Below, in pieces: positions 1 through 6,505 of a stretch of DNA of 13,770 nucleotides (positions within the stretch are counted from its first letter, which is position 1; each line of letters begins with the position of its first letter). The stretch comes from an uncultured Eubacterium sp. Lineage in GTDB: Bacteria > Bacillota > Clostridia > Peptostreptococcales > Anaerovoracaceae. Position numbers and translations under genes: made by a program. The stretch is from the NCBI GenBank assembly GCA_905193765.1, contig CAJJPZ010000050.1, forward strand, positions 1-13,770. Direction: 5' to 3'. Under the pieces are notes generated by a model that made no database searches, was not told the origin of the DNA, and saw only the letters and a program-made list of their open reading frames with translations.

Positions 1-356
1 ATGCGCACTGCCACTGTGTCCAGCCCGCCGGTGGTCCTGTCCGGTATGCCGTCTTTTTTCTTCAGCACCAGTGTCAGCGGGCCGGGCCAGAAATTCTCCA
101 CCAGTGTCACGATGTCGGGACTGAGCATAGGCGTCAGTCTGCCGAGATCACTGGCTCTGGCTATATGGACGATCATCGGGTTGTCGCTGGGCCTTCCCTT
201 GGCCGCATAGACTTTGCCTACCGCCTCTTCGCTGAGTGCATCTGCGCCGAGACCATATACCGTCTCGGTAGGGAACGCCACCAGCCCGCCCTGTCGCAGG
301 ATCACAGCTGCCTTTGCTATATCTTCCTTGTTTGTGGAAAGTATTTTCGTGTTCAT
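1..356 (-). CDS. tsaC: Threonylcarbamoyl-AMP synthase (TsaC/Sua5/YrdC family), N-terminal part
   Basis: The visible 118 residues begin MNTKILSTNKEDIAKAA and contain the YrdC-fold signature: FPTETVYGLGADA at about residues 28-40, then KGRPSDNPMIVHI at about 53-65, the K-x-R and S-x-N residues that bind ATP and bicarbonate/threonine in this family. WPGPLTLVL follows at about 90-98. The enzyme makes threonylcarbamoyl-AMP from threonine, bicarbonate and ATP for tRNA t6A37 synthesis in the cytoplasm. The start at 356 is preceded by AGGAGA at 363-368 with six bases of spacing. The 3' end lies beyond base 1, so it is not possible to tell a short TsaC from a longer Sua5 with its extra C-terminal domain. 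It lies downstream of prfA in the same direction, a common Firmicutes pairing of translation genes. Confidence 0.93.
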   Translation of the reverse strand, partial: MNTKILSTNKEDIAKAAVILRQGGLVAFPTETVYGLGADALSEEAVGKVYAAKGRPSDNPMIVHIARASDLGRLTPMLSPDIVTLVENFWPGPLTLVLKKKDGIPDRTTGGLDTVAVR

Positions 357-380
357 ATGCTTTCTCCTGATTTATATATA

Positions 381-397
381 CCGGCAATGCCTGCCGG
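381..397. other. Short perfect hairpin upstream of tsaC
   Basis: CCGGCA (381-386) and TGCCGG (392-397) form a 6-bp perfect inverted repeat with a 5-base loop. It sits 13 bases upstream of the tsaC ribosome binding site and overlaps the edge of the first 62-bp repeat by two bases. No U-run follows on the minus strand (TATATATAAATC follows instead), so it is not a standard terminator. It could be part of the repeat's secondary structure or a leader hairpin of tsaC. Confidence 0.4.
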
Positions 398-457
398 CTG
401 AAGCCCTGTGCCTCTGACGGAGGACCTTCCATCGATTTGCTTTCGCAAATCGGGATA
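396..457 (-). repeat. 62-bp dispersed-type repeat, copy 1
   Basis: This 62-base segment is repeated without visible mismatch at 535-596. Read on the minus strand it starts with TATCCCGATTTGC, then a GAAA loop, then GCAAATCG: an 8-bp perfect stem closed by a GNRA-type tetraloop. CCTC/GAGG and GAAG/CTTC pairings follow in its second half. The tetraloop exists only when the minus strand, the direction of prfA and tsaC, is read as RNA. It also creates a spurious reading frame starting MEGPPSEAQGFS, which has no ribosome binding site. Confidence 0.85.
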
Positions 458-493
458 ACGCTCCTTTGTCGCTGTCCCTATTTTCTCCTCCAG

Positions 494-499
494 ATTATA
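494..499 (-). promoter_or_regulatory. Possible -10 box between the two repeats
   Basis: TATAAT on the minus strand lies in the 77-bp spacer between the two repeat copies, with GGAGGAG a few bases downstream. No convincing -35 is seen at 16-18 bp. It could give tsaC a promoter of its own after prfA, but it rests on a single hexamer. Confidence 0.2.
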
Positions 500-534
500 G
501 TGATCTGTCAGGCTTTGCGTCGTAAGGCACCACG

Positions 535-596
535 GGCTGAAGCCCTGTGCCTCTGACGGAGGACCTTCCATCGATTTGCTTTCGCAAATCGGGATA
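535..596 (-). repeat. 62-bp dispersed-type repeat, copy 2
   Basis: This second copy of the 396-457 repeat is in the same orientation and ends six bases past the prfA stop codon. At its outer edge the minus strand reads GGGC-TTCA-GCCC, which can form an extra small hairpin in this copy. Placed directly after prfA, it could act as an RNA 3'-end or processing element, but it carries no U-tract typical of an intrinsic terminator. Confidence 0.85.
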
Positions 597-602
597 GGTC
601 TC

Positions 603-1664
603 TCAGAAATTCTTCATCTTTTCGGCCTGGTCGCTGGTGATGAGGCCGTCTATTATCTCGTCCAGGTCTCCGTCCAGGAAGTTGTCCAGCTTGTAGATGG
701 TCATGCCTATCCTGTGATCCGATACTCTGCCCTGCGGGAAGTTGTACGTTCTGATACGTTCACTTCTGTCGCCGGAACCTACCTGGCTCTTTCTCTGGTC
801 TGCTATTTCTTTATTCTGTTCCTGCATTTTCAGATCGTAAAGTCTGGAACGCAGTACTTTGAAGGCTTTTTCCTTATTCTTTATCTGTGACTTTTCATCC
901 TGGCATGTCACCACGAGGCCTGTCGGCTCGTGAGTCAGTCTTACCGCGGAGTCTGTTGTGTTTACGCACTGTCCGCCGTTGCCTGATGCTCTGTACACAT
1001 CGACTCTGACATCGTTGGGATTGAGATCTACTTCGACGTCATCGACTTCCGGCAGCACTGCCACTGTGGCCGCCGATGTGTGGACTCTGCCGCTGGATTC
1101 TGTTTCAGGAACTCTCTGTACTCTGTGAGCTCCGCTCTCGTACTTGAGTCTGGAATATGCTCCTTTACCCTTTATCAGCATCACGGCTTCCTTGATGCCG
1201 CCTATACCTGTTTCGTTTATTTCCATGAGTTCTGTTTTCCAGCGATTCCTTTCAGCGTATCTCGTATACATCCTCAGCAGGTCCGCTCCGAAGAGGGCTG
1301 CCTCGTCTCCGCCTGTGCCGGCTCTTATTTCCAGGATAACGTTCTTCTCATCGTTAGGATCCTTAGGCAGCAGCAGGACTTTGAGCTCCTCCTCCTGCTG
1401 ACTGATGGTGTCTTCCAACTCCGATATCTCCATCTTAGCCAGTTCGCGCATCTCATCATCGCCGTCTTCCAGCATCTCCTTCGCATCAGCCATGTCAGCC
1501 CTGGCCTTCTTGTATTCCTTGTATTTTTTTACGATAGGCTCTATCTCGCCCATCTCCTTGACATATTTCTGCCATACCGGCTGATTGTTTATGATCTCCG
1601 GGTCAGAGACTTTCTGCGCCAGTTCATCGTATTTACCAGTTATAAAATCCAATTTATCGAACAT
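603..1664 (-). CDS. prfA: Peptide chain release factor 1
   Basis: This 353-residue protein has the usual RF1 length. It reads UAA/UAG stop codons and triggers peptide release on the ribosome. The GGQ catalytic loop is at residues 230-232 within [19 protein letters not shown], and a P-x-T stop-codon tripeptide (PET, 186-188) lies in [15 protein letters not shown], which marks RF1 rather than RF2 (SPF). The N-terminal coiled region, [15 protein letters not shown] (about 111-125) and the C-terminal [21 protein letters not shown] stretch are standard. The GGQ is followed by C-V-N where H-V-N is commoner. The start at 1664 has AGGAG at 1671-1675, six bases away, and a promoter just upstream. The methyltransferase gene prmC, which often precedes prfA in Firmicutes, is not adjacent here. 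Confidence 0.98.
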   Translation of the reverse strand: MFDKLDFITGKYDELAQKVSDPEIINNQPVWQKYVKEMGEIEPIVKKYKEYKKARADMADAKEMLEDGDDEMRELAKMEISELEDTISQQEEELKVLLLPKDPNDEKNVILEIRAGTGGDEAALFGADLLRMYTRYAERNRWKTELMEINETGIGGIKEAVMLIKGKGAYSRLKYESGAHRVQRVPETESSGRVHTSAATVAVLPEVDDVEVDLNPNDVRVDVYRASGNGGQCVNTTDSAVRLTHEPTGLVVTCQDEKSQIKNKEKAFKVLRSRLYDLKMQEQNKEIADQRKSQVGSGDRSERIRTYNFPQGRVSDHRIGMTIYKLDNFLDGDLDEIIDGLITSDQAEKMKNF

Positions 1665-1702
1665 GTTTGACTCCTGTTTTTCACGTATTTTTTCAACTTA
1701 TT

Positions 1703-1731
1703 ATTATAGCATCATTCTGTAAAATTGTATA
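1703..1731 (-). promoter_or_regulatory. Probable prfA promoter
   Basis: On the minus strand a perfect -10 TATAAT (1703-1708) lies 17 bp from TATACA (1726-1731), a 4/6 match to TTGACA. The -10 is about 40 bases upstream of the prfA start codon. This would give prfA (and tsaC) its own transcription start, separate from the upstream secreted-protein operon, which ends at the terminator at 1942-1989. Confidence 0.6.
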
Positions 1732-1941
1732 GAGGTTTCAGAGAGAATTTGGCTGCAGCTGCACTGCTGCTCACTCCCGGTCAGTCTGTCTCATCGCCTC
1801 CGCATGTCTCTATATCCAAGTCTACCACAGATCGCCGCTCGCCGCTATGGTATTCATACAGTCAGAAGTGCGACATGTATTTAATGTCGCTGTTCATCCT
1901 CATGCCATATCCGCATGTGGATGCAGACCGGGCCGCCACCG
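1732..1941. other. Gene-free stretch between prfA promoter and terminator
   Basis: No supported gene is seen on either strand. Short frames exist but lack ribosome binding sites and recognisable sequence. The one structural item is a perfect 7-bp hairpin, GCGACAT/ATGTCGC at 1870-1890 with a 7-base loop, of unknown meaning. Confidence 0.5.
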
Positions 1942-1989
1942 AAAAAATCGCGATCAGGGGACCGGCTGCTGCGGCTCCATGATCGCGAT
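1942..1989 (-). terminator. Intrinsic terminator of the secreted-protein operon
   Basis: Read on the minus strand, ATCGCGATCA (1989-1980 region) pairs perfectly over 10 bp with TGATCGCGAT (1956-1947) across a 23-base GC-rich loop that can itself pair in part. A run of six Ts (1947-1942) follows. It lies about 32 bases past the stop of the 931-residue secreted protein. Each arm contains ATCGCGAT, itself a palindrome, so the arms are also direct repeats. Confidence 0.85.
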
Positions 1990-2021
1990 CCATATCATGC
2001 TCTGTTATGTTCCGTTGTTAT

Positions 2022-4817
2022 TTATTTGAAAAACGCTGCGGCTTCGGAATCGCTCAGTATCCTGTCCGGTTCCAGTTTTTTCGAGCTGCTCTCTTTGTCC
2101 GAAAGCAGACCTTTGCCTATGGCCCAGTTCATTGCTTTTTTCTCATAGCTGTCGAGGCTGTCCGCGCCGGCGTAGTCGCCGATGATGTCATCGCAGCTCA
2201 CATCGTCACCGTTCAGCACCGCACCTTTGTATGCGATCTCCGCGAACTCAACTTCGGTGATGCCGCTCTGGGACGCCAGCATGCCGCGATCCATCTCATC
2301 GAAAAGGCCGGCCTTCGCACCCCAGACGATGGCGTCTATCTCGCATTTAGCATGGGTGTCATTGCTGTCGATCTGATCTGATGCCAGCTGCATCAGCGCC
2401 CTGGTGTATATCTGCTCGCTGAGATCCGACTCTGCATCCATGCTGTTCTTCAGGAAGAGCACCGCCTGTGCGACGGAACACTGTCCCGCACTGCAGTCCA
2501 GCGTGCCGAGTATCTGATTCTTGTCTGTATCGGTGATCTTCGGAGAATCATTGTCGTCCGCAGATCCGCTGCCGCCGGAAGATTTTGCACCATCTGACTT
2601 GCTGCCGGACGCACCGGTCTTCTTATCCGCTGCATTGTCTTTCGTGTTCTTCGACTTGCTGTTGTCTGCTGCCGCCTGACCTGTGACAGTGATCTCGATC
2701 TCCGGCGTGCTCACATCGGCGGGATCCGTGTAAACATATGTCGATGGCTTGCTCTCCTCTGACTTGTCGGAATATATCCTGTAGTCCTTGCTGCCGACAA
2801 AATATTTTACCCTTGCAGTGCCCTTTGCAAGGCCTTTCACCACATAGTCGCCGTTGCTGTTCTTCGTCAGCGATATCACATCGGACGATTTGATCTGATT
2901 TCCCTTATCGTCTACGATGGACCAGCTTCCTTTGTTGTTACTGAATCCGTAGAAATCTCCGTCCTTATTGTCGGAGGCCTCCATCTTTATATTCCTCAGA
3001 TAAAACGATGAACCGTTCTCTATGGTCCGTTCCGCATCGTCCGGATTTTTGAGGCTGACTTCGCCGAGAGGGTACAGCGGCAGTATGTCGCTTATGAACG
3101 CCTGATGACCTTTGCCCTCACGCTTCAGCTCCGCTCCCGTGACGGATATCGGCTGTTTCGTCGTAATGAAATCCACAGTGTCTTTGTATCCCGGCGATAT
3201 CCCGACGTCGCCCATCTGCTTTTCTATAGCTCCGTAGTCAAGATGATCCACCCATGGATTGTCCCAGTCGAAGCAGTCCCGCTGATAAGAGGCTCCGTGC
3301 TTGACCTTGATCCCTCTTGTGATTCCACTGCTCCTGTCATAACCGGAGTCTCCTTTGTGGGCGATGCGCGACTTCAGATTGCTGTGGGCGTCCTTGAACT
3401 GGCTCATGAACCCGGACTGTGAATATCCCGCAGACGTGAAGTATGTCGTCTGGGCCTTGTCATCGTAGCAGCATCCGTTGTATGAAAATATCGTTACCGT
3501 GAAAGATATCCTCACCGGGCAGTCGTATACCATAGTTTCTATGGAAGTCGTGTCCACGATACTCTGCGTTGCTGCCGTGTGTCCCGGCAGGTTCAGGCTC
3601 AGCGATGATTCCGAAGACTCCTCTTTTTCTGTGCTGTTGCTGTCGCTGACGCCATTTTCCCAGAGTTTCCCCTCAGTGAACGAGAAACCTGTTTCTGCCT
3701 TGAAAAACGCCGCATCCGTACCGAAGTGGAAGTTGGCTGACTGTGTCGAGGAGAATGACACCTGCTCGCTGTGAGACACTGTCGATGACAGCGTCTCCGC
3801 CTTCCTCTCACCCAGAGTCAGCGTCTTCGACTGTTCCCCGGTACTGGAATTCCTGAAGCTGTCACTGGTCACTTTGTCGTCCTCGCTGGCAGTGAAACCA
3901 TCTATGCTCTTTCCCGATTTTACATCATTGATCGCATCGTCAAGGTTATCGTAATCCTTCAGTGCGGTCGTGACGCCGGTGCTTTTACTGCCGTCCACCG
4001 GAGCACTTATCGGAGTCACTGTAAAGTTGCTGTAGGCGATCCCCATGCAGTTGTATATATAACGGAAAGTCTTTCCCTGGCGATCTCTGGTGGTCAGCAG
4101 ATTATACAGTACTTTGCCGTCCCCCTTGTCATCCTCCATAGCCTTCAGCGATGAGAACTTCCTGAAATCGCTGGCCTTTATCTTTCCTGAGTTCATGTGG
4201 GACAGTGCGTAGTACGCTGCCTCCTGGACGTCGTTGAGATTCGAAGCCGTCTGTATGCCGGTGGTCCTTGTCAGGATATCCTTCTGTCTGTCGGAGCTGG
4301 GACCGCCATTGTAGTACTTGCCGCCTTCTTCCGTGCAAAGTGCATCCTGCAGATCCCCGTAATATGATTTCTTGCCTTTTTTTGATTCCGGATATCCCGT
4401 GAATCTGGTTTTATAAGACTGGTCGTCATACGAATAATATGATTCCGGATTGGATGCAAATACGCCGTTTGCAAAGGCAGCCCAGTACTCAGCCGGTGTT
4501 TTGTACACTGTTTTTTCCCCGCTGCTGTCGGTCGTCTCGAATTTGCATTTATAGATGACATCCCTCATCAGTTTATCCATATCGTCTATCACCGGACGAT
4601 TCTCTGTCTGCCCGTTGTATATATCATAGTATGTGATACCATCGCGCTGGAAGGACTTGAAAGCCTTGCTTTCTCCCTGGGTACTGTATGTACTGTCTGC
4701 AAAAGCTCCCGCCGGGCACAGCACCATGACTGCCGTCACTACAGACAGCAGGATCCTTGACTTCATGCCGCGGAAACCCGCCTTTCCTTTTCTCCTGCCT
4801 GTGATCATCAGATTCAT
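2022..4817 (-). CDS. Secreted multidomain protein with aerolysin-like core and SLH-like C-terminus
   Basis: A 931-residue protein with a signal peptide: basic N-terminus, hydrophobic ILLSVVTAVMVL at 22-33 and AFA-D cleavage near 40/41. Residues about 315-450 look like an ETX/MTX2-aerolysin beta-pore-forming core: long alternating Ser/Thr strands (LSSTVSHSEQVSFSSTQSAN), an FKAETGFSFTEG segment, a second Ser/Thr-rich strand pair, LPGHTAATQ and VRISFTVTIFSYNG. Residues about 600-713 resemble a Big2 Ig-like domain (VVKGLAKGTARVKYFVG, then EIEITVTG). A disordered Ser/Gly/Lys/Asp linker (714-760) follows. Residues 775-931 carry degenerate SLH-like repeats (AIVWGAKAGLF; KKAMNWAIGKGLL; LEPDRILSDSEAAAFF), suggesting cell-surface retention. 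The N-terminal 41-310 region is not recognised. The start has AAGGAGG six bases upstream. It is second in a unit with the lipoprotein gene. The pore-former call is by pattern only; an adhesin of unknown fold is the alternative. Confidence 0.9.
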   Translation of the reverse strand: MNLMITGRRKGKAGFRGMKSRILLSVVTAVMVLCPAGAFADSTYSTQGESKAFKSFQRDGITYYDIYNGQTENRPVIDDMDKLMRDVIYKCKFETTDSSGEKTVYKTPAEYWAAFANGVFASNPESYYSYDDQSYKTRFTGYPESKKGKKSYYGDLQDALCTEEGGKYYNGGPSSDRQKDILTRTTGIQTASNLNDVQEAAYYALSHMNSGKIKASDFRKFSSLKAMEDDKGDGKVLYNLLTTRDRQGKTFRYIYNCMGIAYSNFTVTPISAPVDGSKSTGVTTALKDYDNLDDAINDVKSGKSIDGFTASEDDKVTSDSFRNSSTGEQSKTLTLGERKAETLSSTVSHSEQVSFSSTQSANFHFGTDAAFFKAETGFSFTEGKLWENGVSDSNSTEKEESSESSLSLNLPGHTAATQSIVDTTSIETMVYDCPVRISFTVTIFSYNGCCYDDKAQTTYFTSAGYSQSGFMSQFKDAHSNLKSRIAHKGDSGYDRSSGITRGIKVKHGASYQRDCFDWDNPWVDHLDYGAIEKQMGDVGISPGYKDTVDFITTKQPISVTGAELKREGKGHQAFISDILPLYPLGEVSLKNPDDAERTIENGSSFYLRNIKMEASDNKDGDFYGFSNNKGSWSIVDDKGNQIKSSDVISLTKNSNGDYVVKGLAKGTARVKYFVGSKDYRIYSDKSEESKPSTYVYTDPADVSTPEIEITVTGQAAADNSKSKNTKDNAADKKTGASGSKSDGAKSSGGSGSADDNDSPKITDTDKNQILGTLDCSAGQCSVAQAVLFLKNSMDAESDLSEQIYTRALMQLASDQIDSNDTHAKCEIDAIVWGAKAGLFDEMDRGMLASQSGITEVEFAEIAYKGAVLNGDDVSCDDIIGDYAGADSLDSYEKKAMNWAIGKGLLSDKESSSKKLEPDRILSDSEAAAFFK

Positions 4818-4828
4818 ATCCCGCCTCC

Positions 4829-5230
4829 TTACTTCTTCTCCAGTGTCAGCGAATCATACGGTGCATCGCCTGCTCCGCTGAGAACGAGTTTGCCGTCCTC
4901 CAGAGATCCGCTCACATCATCCTGTCCGTTTATCTTAAAGATATAGCCGCCGTCCTTTTCCTCATATGTTCCGGTCTCGCCGCTGTCGCTGTCCTCATCG
5001 TCCGTCAGCGTGAATGTGCCGTCACCGTTGATCACCAGCAGCACTGAAACATCCGAAGAGGCTCCGGAGCCTACCGCATCCGCCAGTTGCTCCATGTCAT
5101 AGGTGTCATCTCCGATGGTCACAGATGTCAACTGCCAGGTGCCTTTGATGCCGCTGCCGCAGCTGCAGAGTGACAGCAGCATGATCGCCGCTGTGATGAC
5201 CGTGATTACCTTTACTGATCTCGTTTTCAT
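4829..5230 (-). CDS. Small secreted lipoprotein, lipocalin-like, unknown function
   Basis: This 133-residue protein has a lipoprotein signal: KTRSVK, a hydrophobic stretch, then the lipobox L-C-S-C at 21-24, with lipidation expected on C24. The mature part starts GSGIKGTWQLTSVTIGDD and is built of short Thr/Gly/Asp strands (INGDGTFTLTDDEDSD, GTYEEKDGGYIFKING, GKLVLSG, SLTLEKK). This pattern is typical of small lipocalin-like beta-barrel lipoproteins of Clostridia. The start at 5230 is chosen over the upstream in-frame ATG at 5245 because GGGGAGGG sits seven bases upstream of it, and that sequence would itself be codons of the longer form. Its stop overlaps the ribosome binding site of the secreted protein gene, 11 bases upstream of it, so the two are almost certainly cotranscribed and coupled. 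Function is unknown; an accessory or self-protection partner is possible. Confidence 0.85.
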   Translation of the reverse strand: MKTRSVKVITVITAAIMLLSLCSCGSGIKGTWQLTSVTIGDDTYDMEQLADAVGSGASSDVSVLLVINGDGTFTLTDDEDSDSGETGTYEEKDGGYIFKINGQDDVSGSLEDGKLVLSGAGDAPYDSLTLEKK

Positions 5231-5287
5231 AATGGCCCTCCCCATAGAAAAACTATCCGAAAATTAACTTTATTCCCCTTTGTCTTA

Positions 5288-5296
5288 ATAGTAACA
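5288..5296 (-). promoter_or_regulatory. Possible extended -10 promoter of the lipoprotein operon
   Basis: The minus strand reads TG-T-TACTAT, an extended -10 element, about 58 bases upstream of the lipoprotein start codon. There is no good -35 at the expected distance. The palindrome at 5321-5332 lies just upstream of where RNA polymerase would sit. Confidence 0.4.
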
Positions 5297-5320
5297 CATT
5301 TTGCCGCAAAAAGAAATAGT

Positions 5321-5332
5321 TTGTTCGAACAA
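5321..5332. promoter_or_regulatory. Perfect 12-bp palindrome, candidate operator
   Basis: TTGTTCGAACAA is a perfect palindrome in the 312-bp divergent region between the lipoprotein operon (minus) and the ketopantoate-reductase-like operon (plus). It lies about 25-35 bp upstream of the possible lipoprotein -10 and about 90 bp upstream of the plus-strand -35. A dimeric repressor or activator could bind it. The half-site order (GTTC-GAAC) is inverted compared with the Bacillus SOS box, so LexA is not the obvious candidate. Confidence 0.4.
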
Positions 5333-5410
5333 TCGGTCATTTTTATATTTTTTCTTTTGGAATGTGCTGTCCTGCAACCGGCGCGAAAGCTCTCCGAAAG
5401 CTATCTGTGC

Positions 5411-5423
5411 GGGATGATATCCC
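5411..5423. promoter_or_regulatory. Interrupted palindrome abutting the plus-strand -35
   Basis: GGGAT-GAT-ATCCC directly abuts the -35 box TTGATA at 5424. A second interrupted palindrome, GACCC-C-GGGTC, is at 5474-5484, just after the expected transcription start, and a TGCCG/CGGCA hairpin is at 5486-5502. Any of these could be operators or leader structures; none matches a known regulator that I recognise. Confidence 0.3.
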
Positions 5424-5452
5424 TTGATAAAAGCCGGTTTCAGCATTATAAT
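5424..5452 (+). promoter_or_regulatory. Strong sigma-A type promoter of the panE-like operon
   Basis: TTGATA (5424-5429, 5/6 to consensus) and a perfect TATAAT (5447-5452) are separated by exactly 17 bp. Transcription would start near 5459, leaving a leader of about 84 bases before the ATG at 5543. Confidence 0.85.
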
Positions 5453-5542
5453 CAGAACAGAATAAAGTACACAGACCCCGGGTCATGCCGCGACCGACGG
5501 CACGACCGGAGGATAATCCATAGACGAAAGAGAGGATCATTC

Positions 5543-6505
5543 ATGAAAACAGCAGATATAAACAGCAGTCGTATAGCGGTGATCGGAGCAGGAGGCGTGG
5601 GCGGATACATCGCCGGTATGCTCGGTCAAGCCTGCAGTCACTTGACTATGGTACTGAGAGGCCCGCGCATGGAGTCCGTCCGCAATGACGGCTTCACCCT
5701 CCACAGCGATCACAACGGCGAGATGACCATCAGGCCGGAACGGGTCGTTCCCATCGACGAGATCGGTGAACAGGACTACATATTTATCTGCGTCAAGAAC
5801 TATTCCCTCGATGAAGTCTGTCGCAGTCTCAGGCCTCATATCAGCGACGATACGGTGATCGTACCTGTGATGAACGGTGTGGATCCCGGTGAACGTGTCC
5901 GCAGCATCCTGGGCAAAGGGATCGTTGTGGAGTCACTGATATACATAATTGCCTTTGCGGACCGGGACTATTCGGTGACTCAGCAGGGAGATTTCGCTAT
6001 GGTGAAGATCGGGATAAACGACGCCACCGACATAGAAAAACAGGCTGTGTCGGGTGTCGATGAGATCCTGACCGGTGCAGGCATAGACCATGCCGTGGCA
6101 GATGATATAGAAGTCGAGATCTGGCGCAAATACATACTGAACTGCGGATACAATGTTGCGACAGCATATTATGACAATACCATCGGTCAGCTCCGGGAGG
6201 ACAAAGATAAGGCAGCCGAATTCGAGACTTTGCTTGACGAGGCCCGCCAGGTGGCTCAGGCGAAGGGTGTGGGAATCACTCAGGCTCACATCGATGATAT
6301 CGTCCACAAGTTCCACCATGTCTGGGCTTATGATGCCAGCAGTTCTCTGCAGCGAGACGTGAGCGCAGGGAAGACCTCCGAGGTGGAAACTTTCAGCGGT
6401 TACATCGTCCGCGAAGCGCATCGTCTCGGGGTAGACGCTCCTGTGTCAGTGAGGATGTACGAGGGCCTCAGAAGGAAGACCGGCAGAGAGCGGTCTGTGA
6501 TATGA
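5543..6505 (+). CDS. panE: 2-dehydropantoate 2-reductase (ketopantoate reductase) family protein
   Basis: This 320-residue protein begins with a Rossmann fold, RIAVIGAGGVGGYIAG, with G-x-G-G-x-G at 15-20 for NADPH. VPVMNGVDP (108-115, N111) and WRKYILNCGYN, with the catalytic lysine K196, follow. The C-terminal SSSLQRDVSAGKTSEVETFSGY has Glu280 where E. coli PanE has its substrate Glu. The family reduces 2-dehydropantoate to pantoate in pantothenate/CoA synthesis, but many clostridial members lie outside pan operons and may act on other 2-oxo acids. The start at 5543 is chosen over an in-frame start at 5321 because the promoter at 5424-5452 lies inside that extension and GAGAGGA precedes 5543. 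The stop overlaps the next gene by ATGA, implying translational coupling. Confidence 0.9.
   Translation: MKTADINSSRIAVIGAGGVGGYIAGMLGQACSHLTMVLRGPRMESVRNDGFTLHSDHNGEMTIRPERVVPIDEIGEQDYIFICVKNYSLDEVCRSLRPHISDDTVIVPVMNGVDPGERVRSILGKGIVVESLIYIIAFADRDYSVTQQGDFAMVKIGINDATDIEKQAVSGVDEILTGAGIDHAVADDIEVEIWRKYILNCGYNVATAYYDNTIGQLREDKDKAAEFETLLDEARQVAQAKGVGITQAHIDDIVHKFHHVWAYDASSSLQRDVSAGKTSEVETFSGYIVREAHRLGVDAPVSVRMYEGLRRKTGRERSVI

Noticed and set aside
353..571. A 72-codon frame starting MEGPPSEAQGFS within the repeats
   Set aside because: It begins inside one 62-bp repeat and runs through the other, lacks a ribosome binding site, and its sequence is explained by the repeats.
1080..1670. A 196-codon open frame opposite prfA
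   Set aside because: prfA on the minus strand is unambiguous, and the plus-strand translation shows no recognisable features or start signal.
5321..5332. SOS (LexA) box
   Set aside because: The half-sites are in the reverse order to the Gram-positive GAAC-N4-GTTC box, so the palindrome is kept only as an unidentified operator candidate.
5321..5542. N-terminal extension of the ketopantoate-reductase-like gene
   Set aside because: The promoter and probable transcription start fall inside it, and the Rossmann-fold homology begins just after the ATG at 5543.
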